64,000 nucleotides of DNA from Acidobacteriota bacterium (GTDB lineage: Bacteria; Acidobacteriota; Terriglobia; Bryobacterales; Bryobacteraceae), in contig JANXRE010000116.1 in assembly GCA_025353165.1 (NCBI GenBank), positions 1 through 64,000 on the forward strand, given 5' to 3'. The notes below the pieces were generated by a model. It searched no databases, was not told where the DNA came from, and saw only the letters and a program-made list of their open reading frames with translations. How positions within the stretch are numbered: position 1 is the first letter of the stretch; the number at the start of each line of letters is the position of its first letter. Shown piece after piece: positions 55,886 through 64,000 of the stretch. A program made the position numbers and the translations under genes.

Positions 55886-57556
55886 TCAGTTTTGAGCCAG
55901 CACCAGATTGATGCCCTCTAGAACCAGCCGGCCTTCGCGGAGTAGGGCGTCTCGGTACGGTTCTACCGATGCGGTCATATCGTCCGTGACCCGCGCAAAA
56001 CCGAAGAGCCGGCAGACCGCACTGGGCACCTCCTCAGGAACGATGCCGCAGGATGCCTGCACCACGATGAGGATCGCGCCTCGGATCTCCTCCGGCGCCA
56101 CGAATTCAAATTTACGGGATGCCGTCGGCAGTTCGCTTCTGTCGCGCACGGGCGGTCGTTGCATCGCCGGACTCCACAGGAAGTCGTCGCGTTTGACGAA
56201 GAGCCGGCGCCCCACACCCAGCCGGACCGCATCTCCAAAAGCTTGCTGTATCCTGCTTCCGAAGCGCTGGATACCGGCGCCACTGACAACGCGGCGAGCC
56301 GCTTCCGCCCAGTGCACTGGGCTTTCCACGTTCACTACCTCAGCGAGTAGGTTCGCCAGTTGCGAGCGGTCGACCAGGTGCATCTCGACGCCGCCGAGCC
56401 GAAGTCTCACTTGCGCGCATTGGTACGGAGGCACCATCCCACTCTCCGGGCGGGATGGCGGGCCTGGTTGTTCAGGCTGCGGAGTTGGTCGCGTCGGGTC
56501 CGGCTCGCGCACACGCGGAGGCGGCGATACCGGGCCAACAGTTTTCGCCGTCTCGATTGCCTGCACCACTTTTCGCAGCTCCTGATCGGGGTTATGGAAC
56601 CAGTCGGTGGACCAGATGCGGTGGATGCGCCATCCCAATCCTTCCAGCACAGATGACGTCGCGATTCCGGAGCTGATCGTCGAGCAAACGGTCTTCGCTG
56701 TAGTTGGATGAAGCCGGTTGAAATCCATCCCCGGCTAGCAGGGACTGGAGTATCCCGTGACCAAAGAATGGCGTCTGTCGCCGGCCAAGTTTTCGGATCC
56801 AGATCCCGGTACATTAGGAATTTCGCGAAGGAGAAGAACCCAAGGGCTATCGCATCCGTGTCTACCGTCCAACCTGCCCGGCCGATGACGGACCGCTGCA
56901 CTTTTTGGAAATAGTCGTCAACGTCTACGTCATCGGCTTCCGGCAAATCCGGAAATTCCTTGATGCCGAAGCTCTGCTTGAGCTTCTCAGCAAGGGAAAC
57001 ATTCTCGCCCAACTCCTCCCCCGTGTATTTCAGGTGAAAACGGTCGCGCGCGTCGCTCCGCCCGAGTTCCACCGGGATGAGAATCAGCGGCGCTCTCGAG
57101 AACTTGTCGTTATTGTCTTCTTCGCGCCAGGACAGCATGCCCAGCGCAAGATACAGCGTGTTTACGCCTTGCTCCTCCATCGATGTTCGCGCCGCGTGGT
57201 AGGTAGCCAGGAGCCTGCTCTGGAGCTGAGTGGACGGATAAGTGGTCTGCAGACGTGAATCCGAATGCTTGGCCGCGATATCGCGCTCATCCCCTGGTTG
57301 CGCCAGTTGGCCTTCCGCGCGATTTCCGTTTCCAGCCAGTGCTGCCGCGTCGCCTGGCAGAAACGTCACCGTCTTTTCTTCGCGGACCAGAAGCCGGAAT
57401 ATCTCTCGCGGCTTTTCATCGACTACCGCGACGCCCTTTGGCGCGCAAGGGGCGATAGTTCAAGAGTGTGTTGCGGAGTCCGAGATCGAGAAGGTCGCGG
57501 CGGGCGATCTCCAGGGTATCAGGGAGTGCATCGTTGCTAGGTCTGGTGGGCGGCAT
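55886..57556 (-). pseudogene. DUF4011 helicase-nuclease, helicase core deleted
   Basis: From MPPTRPSNDALPDTLEIARR at 57556 the DUF4011 region is readable (DLLDLGLRNTLLNYRPLRAK; EQGVNTLYLALGMLSWREED; RAPLILIPVELGR; GILQSLLAGDGFQPASSNYS), with frame changes near 57450 and 56780. At about 56650 the text passes directly from LLDDQLRNRDVI to LEGLGWRIHRIWSTDWFHNP, i.e. the C-terminal MTES_1575/Vsr-like nuclease and DUF3320 region (to 55886). The whole superfamily-1 helicase between them is absent. Complete members are far longer (typically over 1400 residues). The architecture matches the DUF4011-helicase-Vsr defence protein (Hhe). Confidence 0.75.
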
Positions 57557-57980
57557 CCAATTCCGTGGTACCGACCTGACGATATCAAAGTGATGGCGCT
57601 TTTGGCAGCAAAGCGGTCCCGCTCAAGTCCGTCAACGTTGCGATGTGCGCGATCGCCACTCCGGTCCTCATTCCGTCTAAATTCCGAATGGCGCGCACGG
57701 GGAGGAGAATGGGAGCCCCGGCACTGGGATGCCGGGGCTTCCTCCCTTCGCATCGCGCGAAGGGCTTAGAGGGGCGGGCGACTAGCTGGGACTAGCCGCC
57801 GGATGCAATAAGTCATTGGAGACTTATGAATTACCCTTTCAAAAGCACGTCTCGTGCCAACATTTTTAATTGAACAATCAATGACTTAGGAGAGACGCCG
57901 AGGGGCAAATTGCGCTTCTGTGGGTGAAAGTACTCACCCAACGAGACCCGATTATCGGAAACCGCCGGAGGATCCGGACT
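57557..57980. other. No gene; contains one strong hairpin
   Basis: GCCCCGGCA (57715-57723) and TGCCGGGGC (57730-57738) form a perfect 9-bp stem with a CTGGGA loop, followed by TTCCTCCCTT. It may terminate transcription. Nothing else recognised. Confidence 0.45.
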
Positions 57981-58976
<996 letters not shown>

Positions 58977-59032
58977 ATTTTCATTAGAGCACTGTAAACT
59001 GGAAGGAGTCCTCTGGAGGAATTTCCACTCGA

Positions 59033-59365
59033 ATGTACAGAAAAACCGCCGTTTCCGCCGCGATGATTGCGACCGCCCTGGCGGGGTCTCTCCTGTCGGC
59101 CGGCCAGCCGGCCGACGCGGAGAAGGGCAAGGCCGACTTTGAAGACAACTGCCTTGTGTGCCACAACGTCTCGACCGATGAGAAGAAGATGGGCCCGTCG
59201 CTGAAGGGGCTTTTTAAGCGCGCCACGCTGAAGAACGGCAAGAAGATGACCGACGCGAACGTGCTGGCGGTGATCAATGCCGGCGGGAACGGCATGCCGG
59301 CCTATGCCGACATGCTGAACGACACGGAAAAGGCCGACGTTATAACTTACTTGAAGACGCTATAG
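59033..59365 (+). CDS. Small class I cytochrome c
   Basis: A 110-residue periplasmic electron carrier. Signal peptide (1-29), haem motif CLVCH, and axial Met in GNGMPAYADML. The closing DVITYLKTL helix is typical. Ribosome-binding site GGAGGAA lies upstream. Its end overlaps the antisense PEP-CTERM pseudogene. Confidence 0.93.
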   Translation: MYRKTAVSAAMIATALAGSLLSAGQPADAEKGKADFEDNCLVCHNVSTDEKKMGPSLKGLFKRATLKNGKKMTDANVLAVINAGGNGMPAYADMLNDTEKADVITYLKTL

Positions 59366-59721
59366 CCCTTTCGCAGCAAGCCGAACCCAAGCGATTCAGC
59401 AGAGATCAGCGCGACACTGGACGGCTCCGGAACCTCCGACACGGAGATTCTGACCGTGGTACCACTGGTGCCGGTCCCAGGGGGAGTGGTCGTGCCTGCC
59501 AACTGGTCCGCCTTAAAAGGGACGCCCAGTTAAATGGCTAATGTCATCATTCCAGGGCGGACGGGATCATCGGTAAAGCCTTGGAAATGGTTGTATACGA
59601 CTGCTGAAGTTGTTTCCCCGTAATCAACCCGCTGCCGGTAGTAACAATCGCTGTCACCCTTCCGGTTCCAACCCGGAAGCCCAGCCGTCCCCACAAGGGC
59701 CAAAGCAGTAGCCCCCGGCAC
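59347..59721 (-). pseudogene. PEP-CTERM protein with in-frame TAA
   Basis: YNHFQGFTDDPVRPGMMTLA is followed by a TAA at 59530-59532, then in the same frame LGVPFKADQLAGTTTPPGTG and the sorting signal EVPEPSSVALISAESLGFGL LRKGY. The body is short; the start is unclear. The last 19 bp overlap the cytochrome c gene. Confidence 0.55.
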
Positions 59722-59818
59722 CGCAGGCTGTCATGCTTCCGCAGACAGCCACCGGGGCGGCTCTCAGTTGCGTGGCACCGGATAGCGCGAGAACCAGGAC
59801 GCACGGATCGTTTGAGCG

Positions 59819-59848
59819 TTGACGCGCGGGCGTTGACAACGCTAGACT
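59819..59848 (+). promoter_or_regulatory. Probable sigma-70 promoter of tRNA-Glu
   Basis: TTGACG (59819-59824) and TAGACT (59843-59848) with an 18-base spacer, about 44 bases before the tRNA. Confidence 0.4.
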
Positions 59849-59891
59849 AAGAGAGGCTTCAGTCCGCGGAAGTGCACCGGCCGTCCGTACC

Positions 59892-59969
59892 GTCCCCATC
59901 GTCTAGCCCGGCCTAGGACACCACCCTTTCACGGTGAGAACGGGGGTTCGAATCCCCCTGGGGACGCCA
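59892..59969 (+). tRNA. tRNA-Glu (anticodon UUC)
   Basis: Acceptor GTCCCCA/TGGGGAC, the typical tRNA-Glu D-arm TCGTCTAG-CCCGGCC-TAGGA, anticodon loop CTTTCAC (UUC), T-arm GGGGG-TTCGAAT-CCCCC, discriminator G and encoded CCA (59967-59969). One mismatch at the base of the anticodon stem (C-A). Confidence 0.96.
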
Positions 59970-60080
59970 AATCTCTTTCCCTCCCAGTCAATTTCTTAGC
60001 GACTATATTTCTGGAATTAGCGAATGTATATTTGGAATTTGATATACTCGCCAGCGTAATTCTTGCTGGGAGGCTCAATA

Positions 60081-62129
60081 ATGACTTTTCATTCGGTGCT
60101 TATTCTCGCCGCTTTTGCAGCGATCCTGCCGGTTGCCCGGCCGCAGATGGCTCCACCAGCCCAAGATCGGATCCGCAACTGGTCCACGCCGCCCTATTGG
60201 CAGGCGCCCATTGTGTCCGATGGGCCGTCGCATGAGGGAAAGGGAGGCGTTTCCGCCAAAGCCGCAGCGAAGAAAGCGCCGGTGATTGCCGCGACTCCTG
60301 CGGTATTCATAGCCGTCACTCCCTGCCGCCTGGCCGATACCCGTTCGACTCAGAGTTTCACGGGAGCGTGGGGACCGCCCGCGCTCAACGCATCCGATCC
60401 CCGGAACTTCGATATCCCGACGAATCCGACTTGTGGCATTCCCTCCACGGCGCTGGCTTACTCGCTCAACTTTACGGTCGTGCCGACCGGGCCGGTGTCT
60501 TACTTCAGTGCGTGGCCGGAGGGCCAAGCTTATCCCTATGTCTCGACCCTGAATAGTCCAAATGGCGAAATTATCGCGAACGCTTCCATAACGCCTGCGG
60601 GAACGAACGGCGGGATCACCGTAATCGCCGGCGATCCGACGGACCTGATCATCGACATCAATGGGTATTACGCGATCGGGCCGACGGGACCGCAGGGGCC
60701 AGTGGGCCCAATGGGTCCGATCGGGTTGACAGGCCCGCAGGGCGTCACAGGTGCAACTGGAGGGCAGGGAACGCCGGGCGCCACGGGTGCAATCGGACCG
60801 CAGGGCGTCCCAGGCGCGACAGGTGCAATCGGACCGCAAGGCGTCTCAGGCGCGACAGGCGCAACCGGAGTGCAGGGCCCCACGGGCGCAATCGGACCGG
60901 CAGGGTTGACGGGTCCAGCGGGGGCAATCGGATCGACGGGGCTGACGGGCGCGGCTGGCCCAATCGGACCGCAAGGGGTGCCGGGCGCAACGGGCGCAAC
61001 CGGATCGACGGGGCTGACCGGCGCGGCTGGCCCAATCGGACCGACTGGGCTGACGGGCGCGACGGGCACCACGGGTGCCATCGGGCCGCAGGGGCTGGCG
61101 GGCACCACGGGCGCGGCTGGCCCAATCGGACCGACCGGGCTGACGGGCGCGACAGGTCCAACCGGACCGCTAGGATTGACGGGGCCGCAAGGTGGGATTG
61201 GGCCGCAAGGGATCGCCGGTCTGACGGGTCCGCAGGGAGTTGCGGGACCTGCCGGCCCAAATACGCTGAACATCGCGCTGAAGAAGTGGTTCCCGGGCTA
61301 CAGGAGCGCCAACGTCTTTGGAGTGGGAGCGAGTCCCTTCGGCGTGGTCTTCGATGGAGCCAACATTTGGGTTTCGAACGGCAGTGGCGCCGTTAACAAG
61401 CTGCTGGCCGCGGACGGTTCGGTTGCGGGCAACGTTACCGCCGGCAACGGGGCGGCCGGTATGGCCTTCGACGGCGCTAAGGTCTGGGTGGCGAATTTCA
61501 CCGACAACACCGTAACCGTACTGCGGGCCGGAAGCGGCGCCGTCATCACCACGGTGAATGTGGGAACCGGGCCGGTTGGAGTGGCGCTCGATGGAACCAA
61601 CGTGTGGGTGGCGAATCAGGGCAGCAACAATTTGACCCAGTTGCGCGCCAGCGACGCATCGGTCCTCAACACGTTTTCAGTGAGTCCCGGCTTGGGGCCA
61701 ACGGGCGTGGCGTTCGATGGCGTCAGTCTCTGGATAACGAATCAAGGAACCAACAACGTCACCAAGATGAGCGTCGCCGGTGTTGTCGAGGGCACGTTCG
61801 CCGCCGGTACTTCGCCGGCAGACATCGTCTTCGATGGCGCCAACGTCTGGGTGGCGAACAACGGAAGTGGCAACGTGACCGAACTGCGCGTCAGCGACGG
61901 CTTTGTCGTCGGCACGTTCCCCGCGGGAAACGGCCCCTCGGGCATCGGCTTCGATGGGACCAACATCTGGGTGTCGAACCACACGGACGGAACCGTCACC
62001 AAACTCCGGGCCAGTGACGGGTCCAACCTGGGCCTCTTCACCGTGGGACTAGGGCCCCGGGGCGTGGCCTTCGATGGCGCCAACATTTGGGTGGCGAACC
62101 AGACCGACGGCACGTTGAGCAAGCTCTAA
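60081..62129 (+). CDS. Secreted protein with collagen-like and beta-propeller regions
   Basis: A 682-residue surface protein. After a signal peptide, an N-terminal domain of a type common in Acidobacteriota has [31 protein letters not shown] and [13 protein letters not shown]. Residues of about 195-390 form a collagen-like run of Gly-X-Y triplets ([19 protein letters not shown] style). From about 415 seven or eight YVTN/NHL-like blades repeat the text [18 protein letters not shown], making a beta-propeller. GGGAGG precedes ATG 60081. A fibrous stalk topped by a propeller is an inference. Confidence 0.88.
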   Translation: MTFHSVLILAAFAAILPVARPQMAPPAQDRIRNWSTPPYWQAPIVSDGPSHEGKGGVSAKAAAKKAPVIAATPAVFIAVTPCRLADTRSTQSFTGAWGPPALNASDPRNFDIPTNPTCGIPSTALAYSLNFTVVPTGPVSYFSAWPEGQAYPYVSTLNSPNGEIIANASITPAGTNGGITVIAGDPTDLIIDINGYYAIGPTGPQGPVGPMGPIGLTGPQGVTGATGGQGTPGATGAIGPQGVPGATGAIGPQGVSGATGATGVQGPTGAIGPAGLTGPAGAIGSTGLTGAAGPIGPQGVPGATGATGSTGLTGAAGPIGPTGLTGATGTTGAIGPQGLAGTTGAAGPIGPTGLTGATGPTGPLGLTGPQGGIGPQGIAGLTGPQGVAGPAGPNTLNIALKKWFPGYRSANVFGVGASPFGVVFDGANIWVSNGSGAVNKLLAADGSVAGNVTAGNGAAGMAFDGAKVWVANFTDNTVTVLRAGSGAVITTVNVGTGPVGVALDGTNVWVANQGSNNLTQLRASDASVLNTFSVSPGLGPTGVAFDGVSLWITNQGTNNVTKMSVAGVVEGTFAAGTSPADIVFDGANVWVANNGSGNVTELRVSDGFVVGTFPAGNGPSGIGFDGTNIWVSNHTDGTVTKLRASDGSNLGLFTVGLGPRGVAFDGANIWVANQTDGTLSKL

Positions 62130-62141
62130 CGCAGCAGGGTC

Positions 62142-62330
62142 TCACTCGATCACTACCAGCAGATCCTTAGATTCAACAGTGTCGCCCACCTGCACCAGGC
62201 GCTGCAGGATGCGGCCGCTTATCGGCGCTTGGATCGTGGTCTGCATCTTCATCGCTTGCATGACCAGCAGACGGTCGCCCTTCTTTGCCTTTGCGTTCAG
62301 TTCGGCCGAAATGGCGGTGACAGTCCCGGG
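62142..62330 (-). pseudogene. Biotin carboxyl carrier (BCCP) domain, C-terminal fragment
   Basis: TVTAISAELNAKAKKGDRLL then VMQAMKMQTTIQAPISGRIL and VGDTVESKDLLVVIE, then TGA: the last biotinyl domain of a carboxylase (QAMKM in place of EAMKM). The rest of the enzyme is gone; upstream sequence loses the frame around 62330. Confidence 0.7.
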
Positions 62331-62530
62331 ATCGGAGCGCCTTCCTGTCTCAGTCTGGCCGGGGCCCGCCTTCTCTCCCGTGGGAACCGCCGGTGCAGCG
62401 CCTTGTCGCGCACTGATCTGATGGCTTCAGGACATTTTTGCCGTGCGGCCTGATGCGTATTGGGGGCAAGCAGATCCGTAGTAGATGTACTCACGGACGA
62501 TATATATTCAGATCTCGAGATCCTAAATAG

Positions 62531-62800
62531 GTGTTTGCGTTTCGCGTCTTTGCTGGCCGCTATGGCAGCACTTACGTCGGCTTCCCACGCGCAGATTGCG
62601 CCACCGCCCCCAGATCAGGTCCGCAACTGGCCCGCGCCGCTGTATTGGCAGCCGCCAGCCGCGTCCGGTGTGGGCAAGAGGAGCCTCTCGATCTGCTCGG
62701 CACGGTCCTCGCGAACGCAGCCATCGTGCCAGCGGGAACGCCGAACGGCGGGATTGCGGTGGTCGTGGGCAACCCGTTGGTGCATAGAGAGAACTCCGCA
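62531..62800 (+). pseudogene. Degenerate paralogue of the collagen-like gene
   Basis: LRFASLLAAMAALTSASHAQ then IAPPPPDQVRNWPAPLYWQP copies the start of the gene at 60081. In the next frame GTVLANAAIVPAGTPNGGIA and VVVGNP copies a later segment, so a deletion and a frame change lie between. No collagen or propeller follows. Confidence 0.7.
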
Positions 62801-63181
62801 ATGCATCGTCTATCAGCGCACCAGATGGCTGTCACAAGACCTACGGTTCTAGAGCCTCCAGGTCCTTGGAGAATCCGCTTGCATCTGGTGTCCGTAATGG
62901 ACTACGTTCGGGGAAGTGCGGAATGGCGAACGGAAATCGGCTTCTCGCAAGGCAGGGTATGTCGGAGTCCAATTCGGCTAAAGAATGCTGATCCCCGTCC
63001 TTCCCCACCACCGTTCTCTGCTGCAAGTCCGAGCCTACCGCGGGCTGTTAATTGTTAAATAAATTACAAATGTTGGCTTCTAGGCAGTCCTAGGGCTAGA
63101 TCCCGACTTCGGAGCGATTTGATTAAAGGGTTTCAATTTCCTAGCATTAGGGACGCCACTTCAACAAGGGCTCCTACCGAA
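62801..63181. other. No convincing gene
   Basis: No recognisable frame; A+T content rises after 63050. Confidence 0.4.
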
Positions 63182-63210
63182 AAGCATCATCCTTCCGATG
63201 GGTGATGCTT
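63182..63210. repeat. Hairpin AAGCATCA/TGATGCTT
   Basis: Two 8-bp arms around CCTTCCGATGGG-type loop; just upstream of a probable promoter. May end transcription entering from the left. Confidence 0.45.
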
Positions 63211-63241
63211 CCCCCAACCAGAACTTTCTTGAGTTTTTGCC

Positions 63242-63271
63242 TTGACTTTACTTTCCAATTCAGCTTAATAT
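63242..63271 (+). promoter_or_regulatory. Probable sigma-70 promoter
   Basis: TTGACT (63242-63247), 18-base spacer, TAATAT (63266-63271). It points to the haloperoxidase-like gene and would give an unusually long leader of about 135 bases. Confidence 0.5.
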
Positions 63272-63388
63272 CTAAAAGCTTCGACCTTCTTGCCTGGATG
63301 TTTTCGCGGTTCCCATGGGCGTTAGCCGCTGGTCTAACTCTCATCGCGGCCCGCGGTGTGTCTCCATGTGAGGATCCCGAAGGAGGTT

Positions 63389-63418
63389 ATGTGTGACAAT
63401 CCGGGAGGGGAAAATTGA
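63389..63418 (+). CDS. Possible 9-residue leader peptide
   Basis: ATG at 63389 with a strong AGGAGG (63381-63386) opens MCDNPGGEN and ends at TGA 63416-63418, overlapping the TTG start of the next gene. Could couple translation or act in attenuation. Confidence 0.35.
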   Translation: MCDNPGGEN

Positions 63419-64000
63419 GCTTGTTTAGATCTTCAACATTTTCGCGGCTTACGTCTGGGCGCGCCGTTGCGCTTCTGGCGGTCGCGTTGACTCCGGCGCT
63501 GTCCTGGTCGCAGGTTACGCCCAATGTCATTATCCAATGGAACAACGCGCTGCTACAGGGAGTGCGCGATTCCAAAATAGGCCCGCCGATGGTGGCGCGT
63601 GCCTTGGCAATCGCCCACACCTGCATGTTCGATGCGTGGGCTTCGTACGACTCGAAAGCAATCGGAACGACATGGTCCGTAACCGGAAACCTGCGGCGCC
63701 CGGCCATAGAGGACAACGACATCAACCGCAATAAGGCGATCAGCTATGCGGCCTATCGCGCGGCCATAGACCTGTTTCCCGCGGATCAGGCGTCGGTCTT
63801 CGATCCTCTCATGACTTCTCTCGGGTACTCCACATCCGACAATTCCCAGGACGTGACCACGCCCAGTGGGATCGGCAATGTCGTCGGCGAGACGGCTACG
63901 AGCCTCCGGCACAACGACGGTTCTAACCAGTTGGGAACTCAGGGCACCTGTGGAAAACCTTATTGCGACTATACCAATTTCGTGGCTCTGAACCCGGCCA
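63415..64000 (+). CDS. Vanadium-dependent haloperoxidase-like (PAP2 superfamily) protein, 5' part
   Basis: The gene runs off the right edge. A signal peptide (ALLAVALTPALSWSQ) precedes QVTPNVIIQWNNALLQGVRD, PPMVARALAIAHTCMFDAWA, NDINRNKAISYAAYRAAIDL and TSLGYSTSDN. This is the N-terminal helical part of secreted vanadium-haloperoxidase-type proteins. The catalytic vanadate-binding region would be beyond the window. TTG 63415 is used, with GGGAGGGG (63403-63410) as ribosome-binding site. Confidence 0.75.
   Translation, partial: MSLFRSSTFSRLTSGRAVALLAVALTPALSWSQVTPNVIIQWNNALLQGVRDSKIGPPMVARALAIAHTCMFDAWASYDSKAIGTTWSVTGNLRRPAIEDNDINRNKAISYAAYRAAIDLFPADQASVFDPLMTSLGYSTSDNSQDVTTPSGIGNVVGETATSLRHNDGSNQLGTQGTCGKPYCDYTNFVALNPA

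Noticed and set aside
60668-61273. Long minus-strand proline-rich frame opposite the collagen region
   Set aside because: It is the mirror of Gly-X-Y codons; no start signals or domain, and the plus strand is clearly coding.

Overview
The window looks like chromosomal DNA of an Acidobacteriota member, most likely of the Bryobacterales/Solibacter type. This is an inference from content: a GWxTD-domain protein, PEP-CTERM proteins, a carboxypeptidase-regulatory beta-barrel protein, TIGR03118/TIGR03437-like secreted proteins, and several dispersed palindromic repeats typical of such genomes. Base composition is GC-rich and most core genes are tightly packed with ATGA/GTGA stop-start overlaps.

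Layout. 1-210 is a 20-21 bp minisatellite. 220-5817 (minus) is an oligopeptide-type ABC importer operon followed by a sigma-54 activator and a PilZ protein. 5956-16924 holds a subtilase with a WGTGA-repeat tail, a decayed lipoprotein, tRNA-Arg(CCG), a TlpA-like protein, a putative zinc peptidase, a beta-barrel protein, a GWxTD protein, two tandem PEP-CTERM paralogues and a multihaem cytochrome c. 17.1-26.2 kb holds a broken SPFH gene, fumarase, an M20 peptidase, a two-gene membrane operon with a degenerate MPN-like protein, a BON lipoprotein with an M2 peptidase, and queC-queE. 26.3-34.2 kb is an accessory island: two copies of one IS end, a three-gene ABC-3C conflict system whose nuclease carries an in-frame TAA, a frameshifted HigBA-type remnant, and a truncated second copy of glnD. 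34.2-42.0 kb is a stress-flavoured cluster (Fe-S photolyase, fasciclin, dps remnant, tiny membrane proteins, renalase-like oxidoreductase, DUF883/Holin-X/DUF3618-like envelope proteins, ferritin-like protein). 42.7-46.0 kb holds an HD-GYP regulator, der and a FAH-family hydrolase. 46.0-47.1 kb is a mosaic of three gene fragments. 47.1-51.0 kb holds an unknown protein and a frameshifted secreted protein. 51.6-55.7 kb is the amt-glnB-glnD nitrogen operon. 55.9-57.6 kb is an internally deleted DUF4011 helicase-nuclease. 58.0-64.0 kb holds a MoxR ATPase, cytochrome c, tRNA-Glu(UUC), a collagen-like/beta-propeller surface protein with a degenerate paralogue, and the 5' part of a haloperoxidase-like gene.

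Functional links. amt (ammonium channel), glnB (PII) and glnD (PII uridylyltransferase) form a complete nitrogen-sensing unit. queC and queE make the 7-deazaguanine precursor of queuosine. The ABC-3C genes would form one effector-sensor-motor complex if the nuclease were translated through its stop codon. The two large conflict systems (ABC-3C and DUF4011 helicase-nuclease) both look damaged, and many other accessory genes are broken by single-base indels. Either the accessory regions are decaying or the assembly carries indel errors; many intact long genes (glnD, der, amt, M2 peptidase) argue against a uniformly bad assembly.
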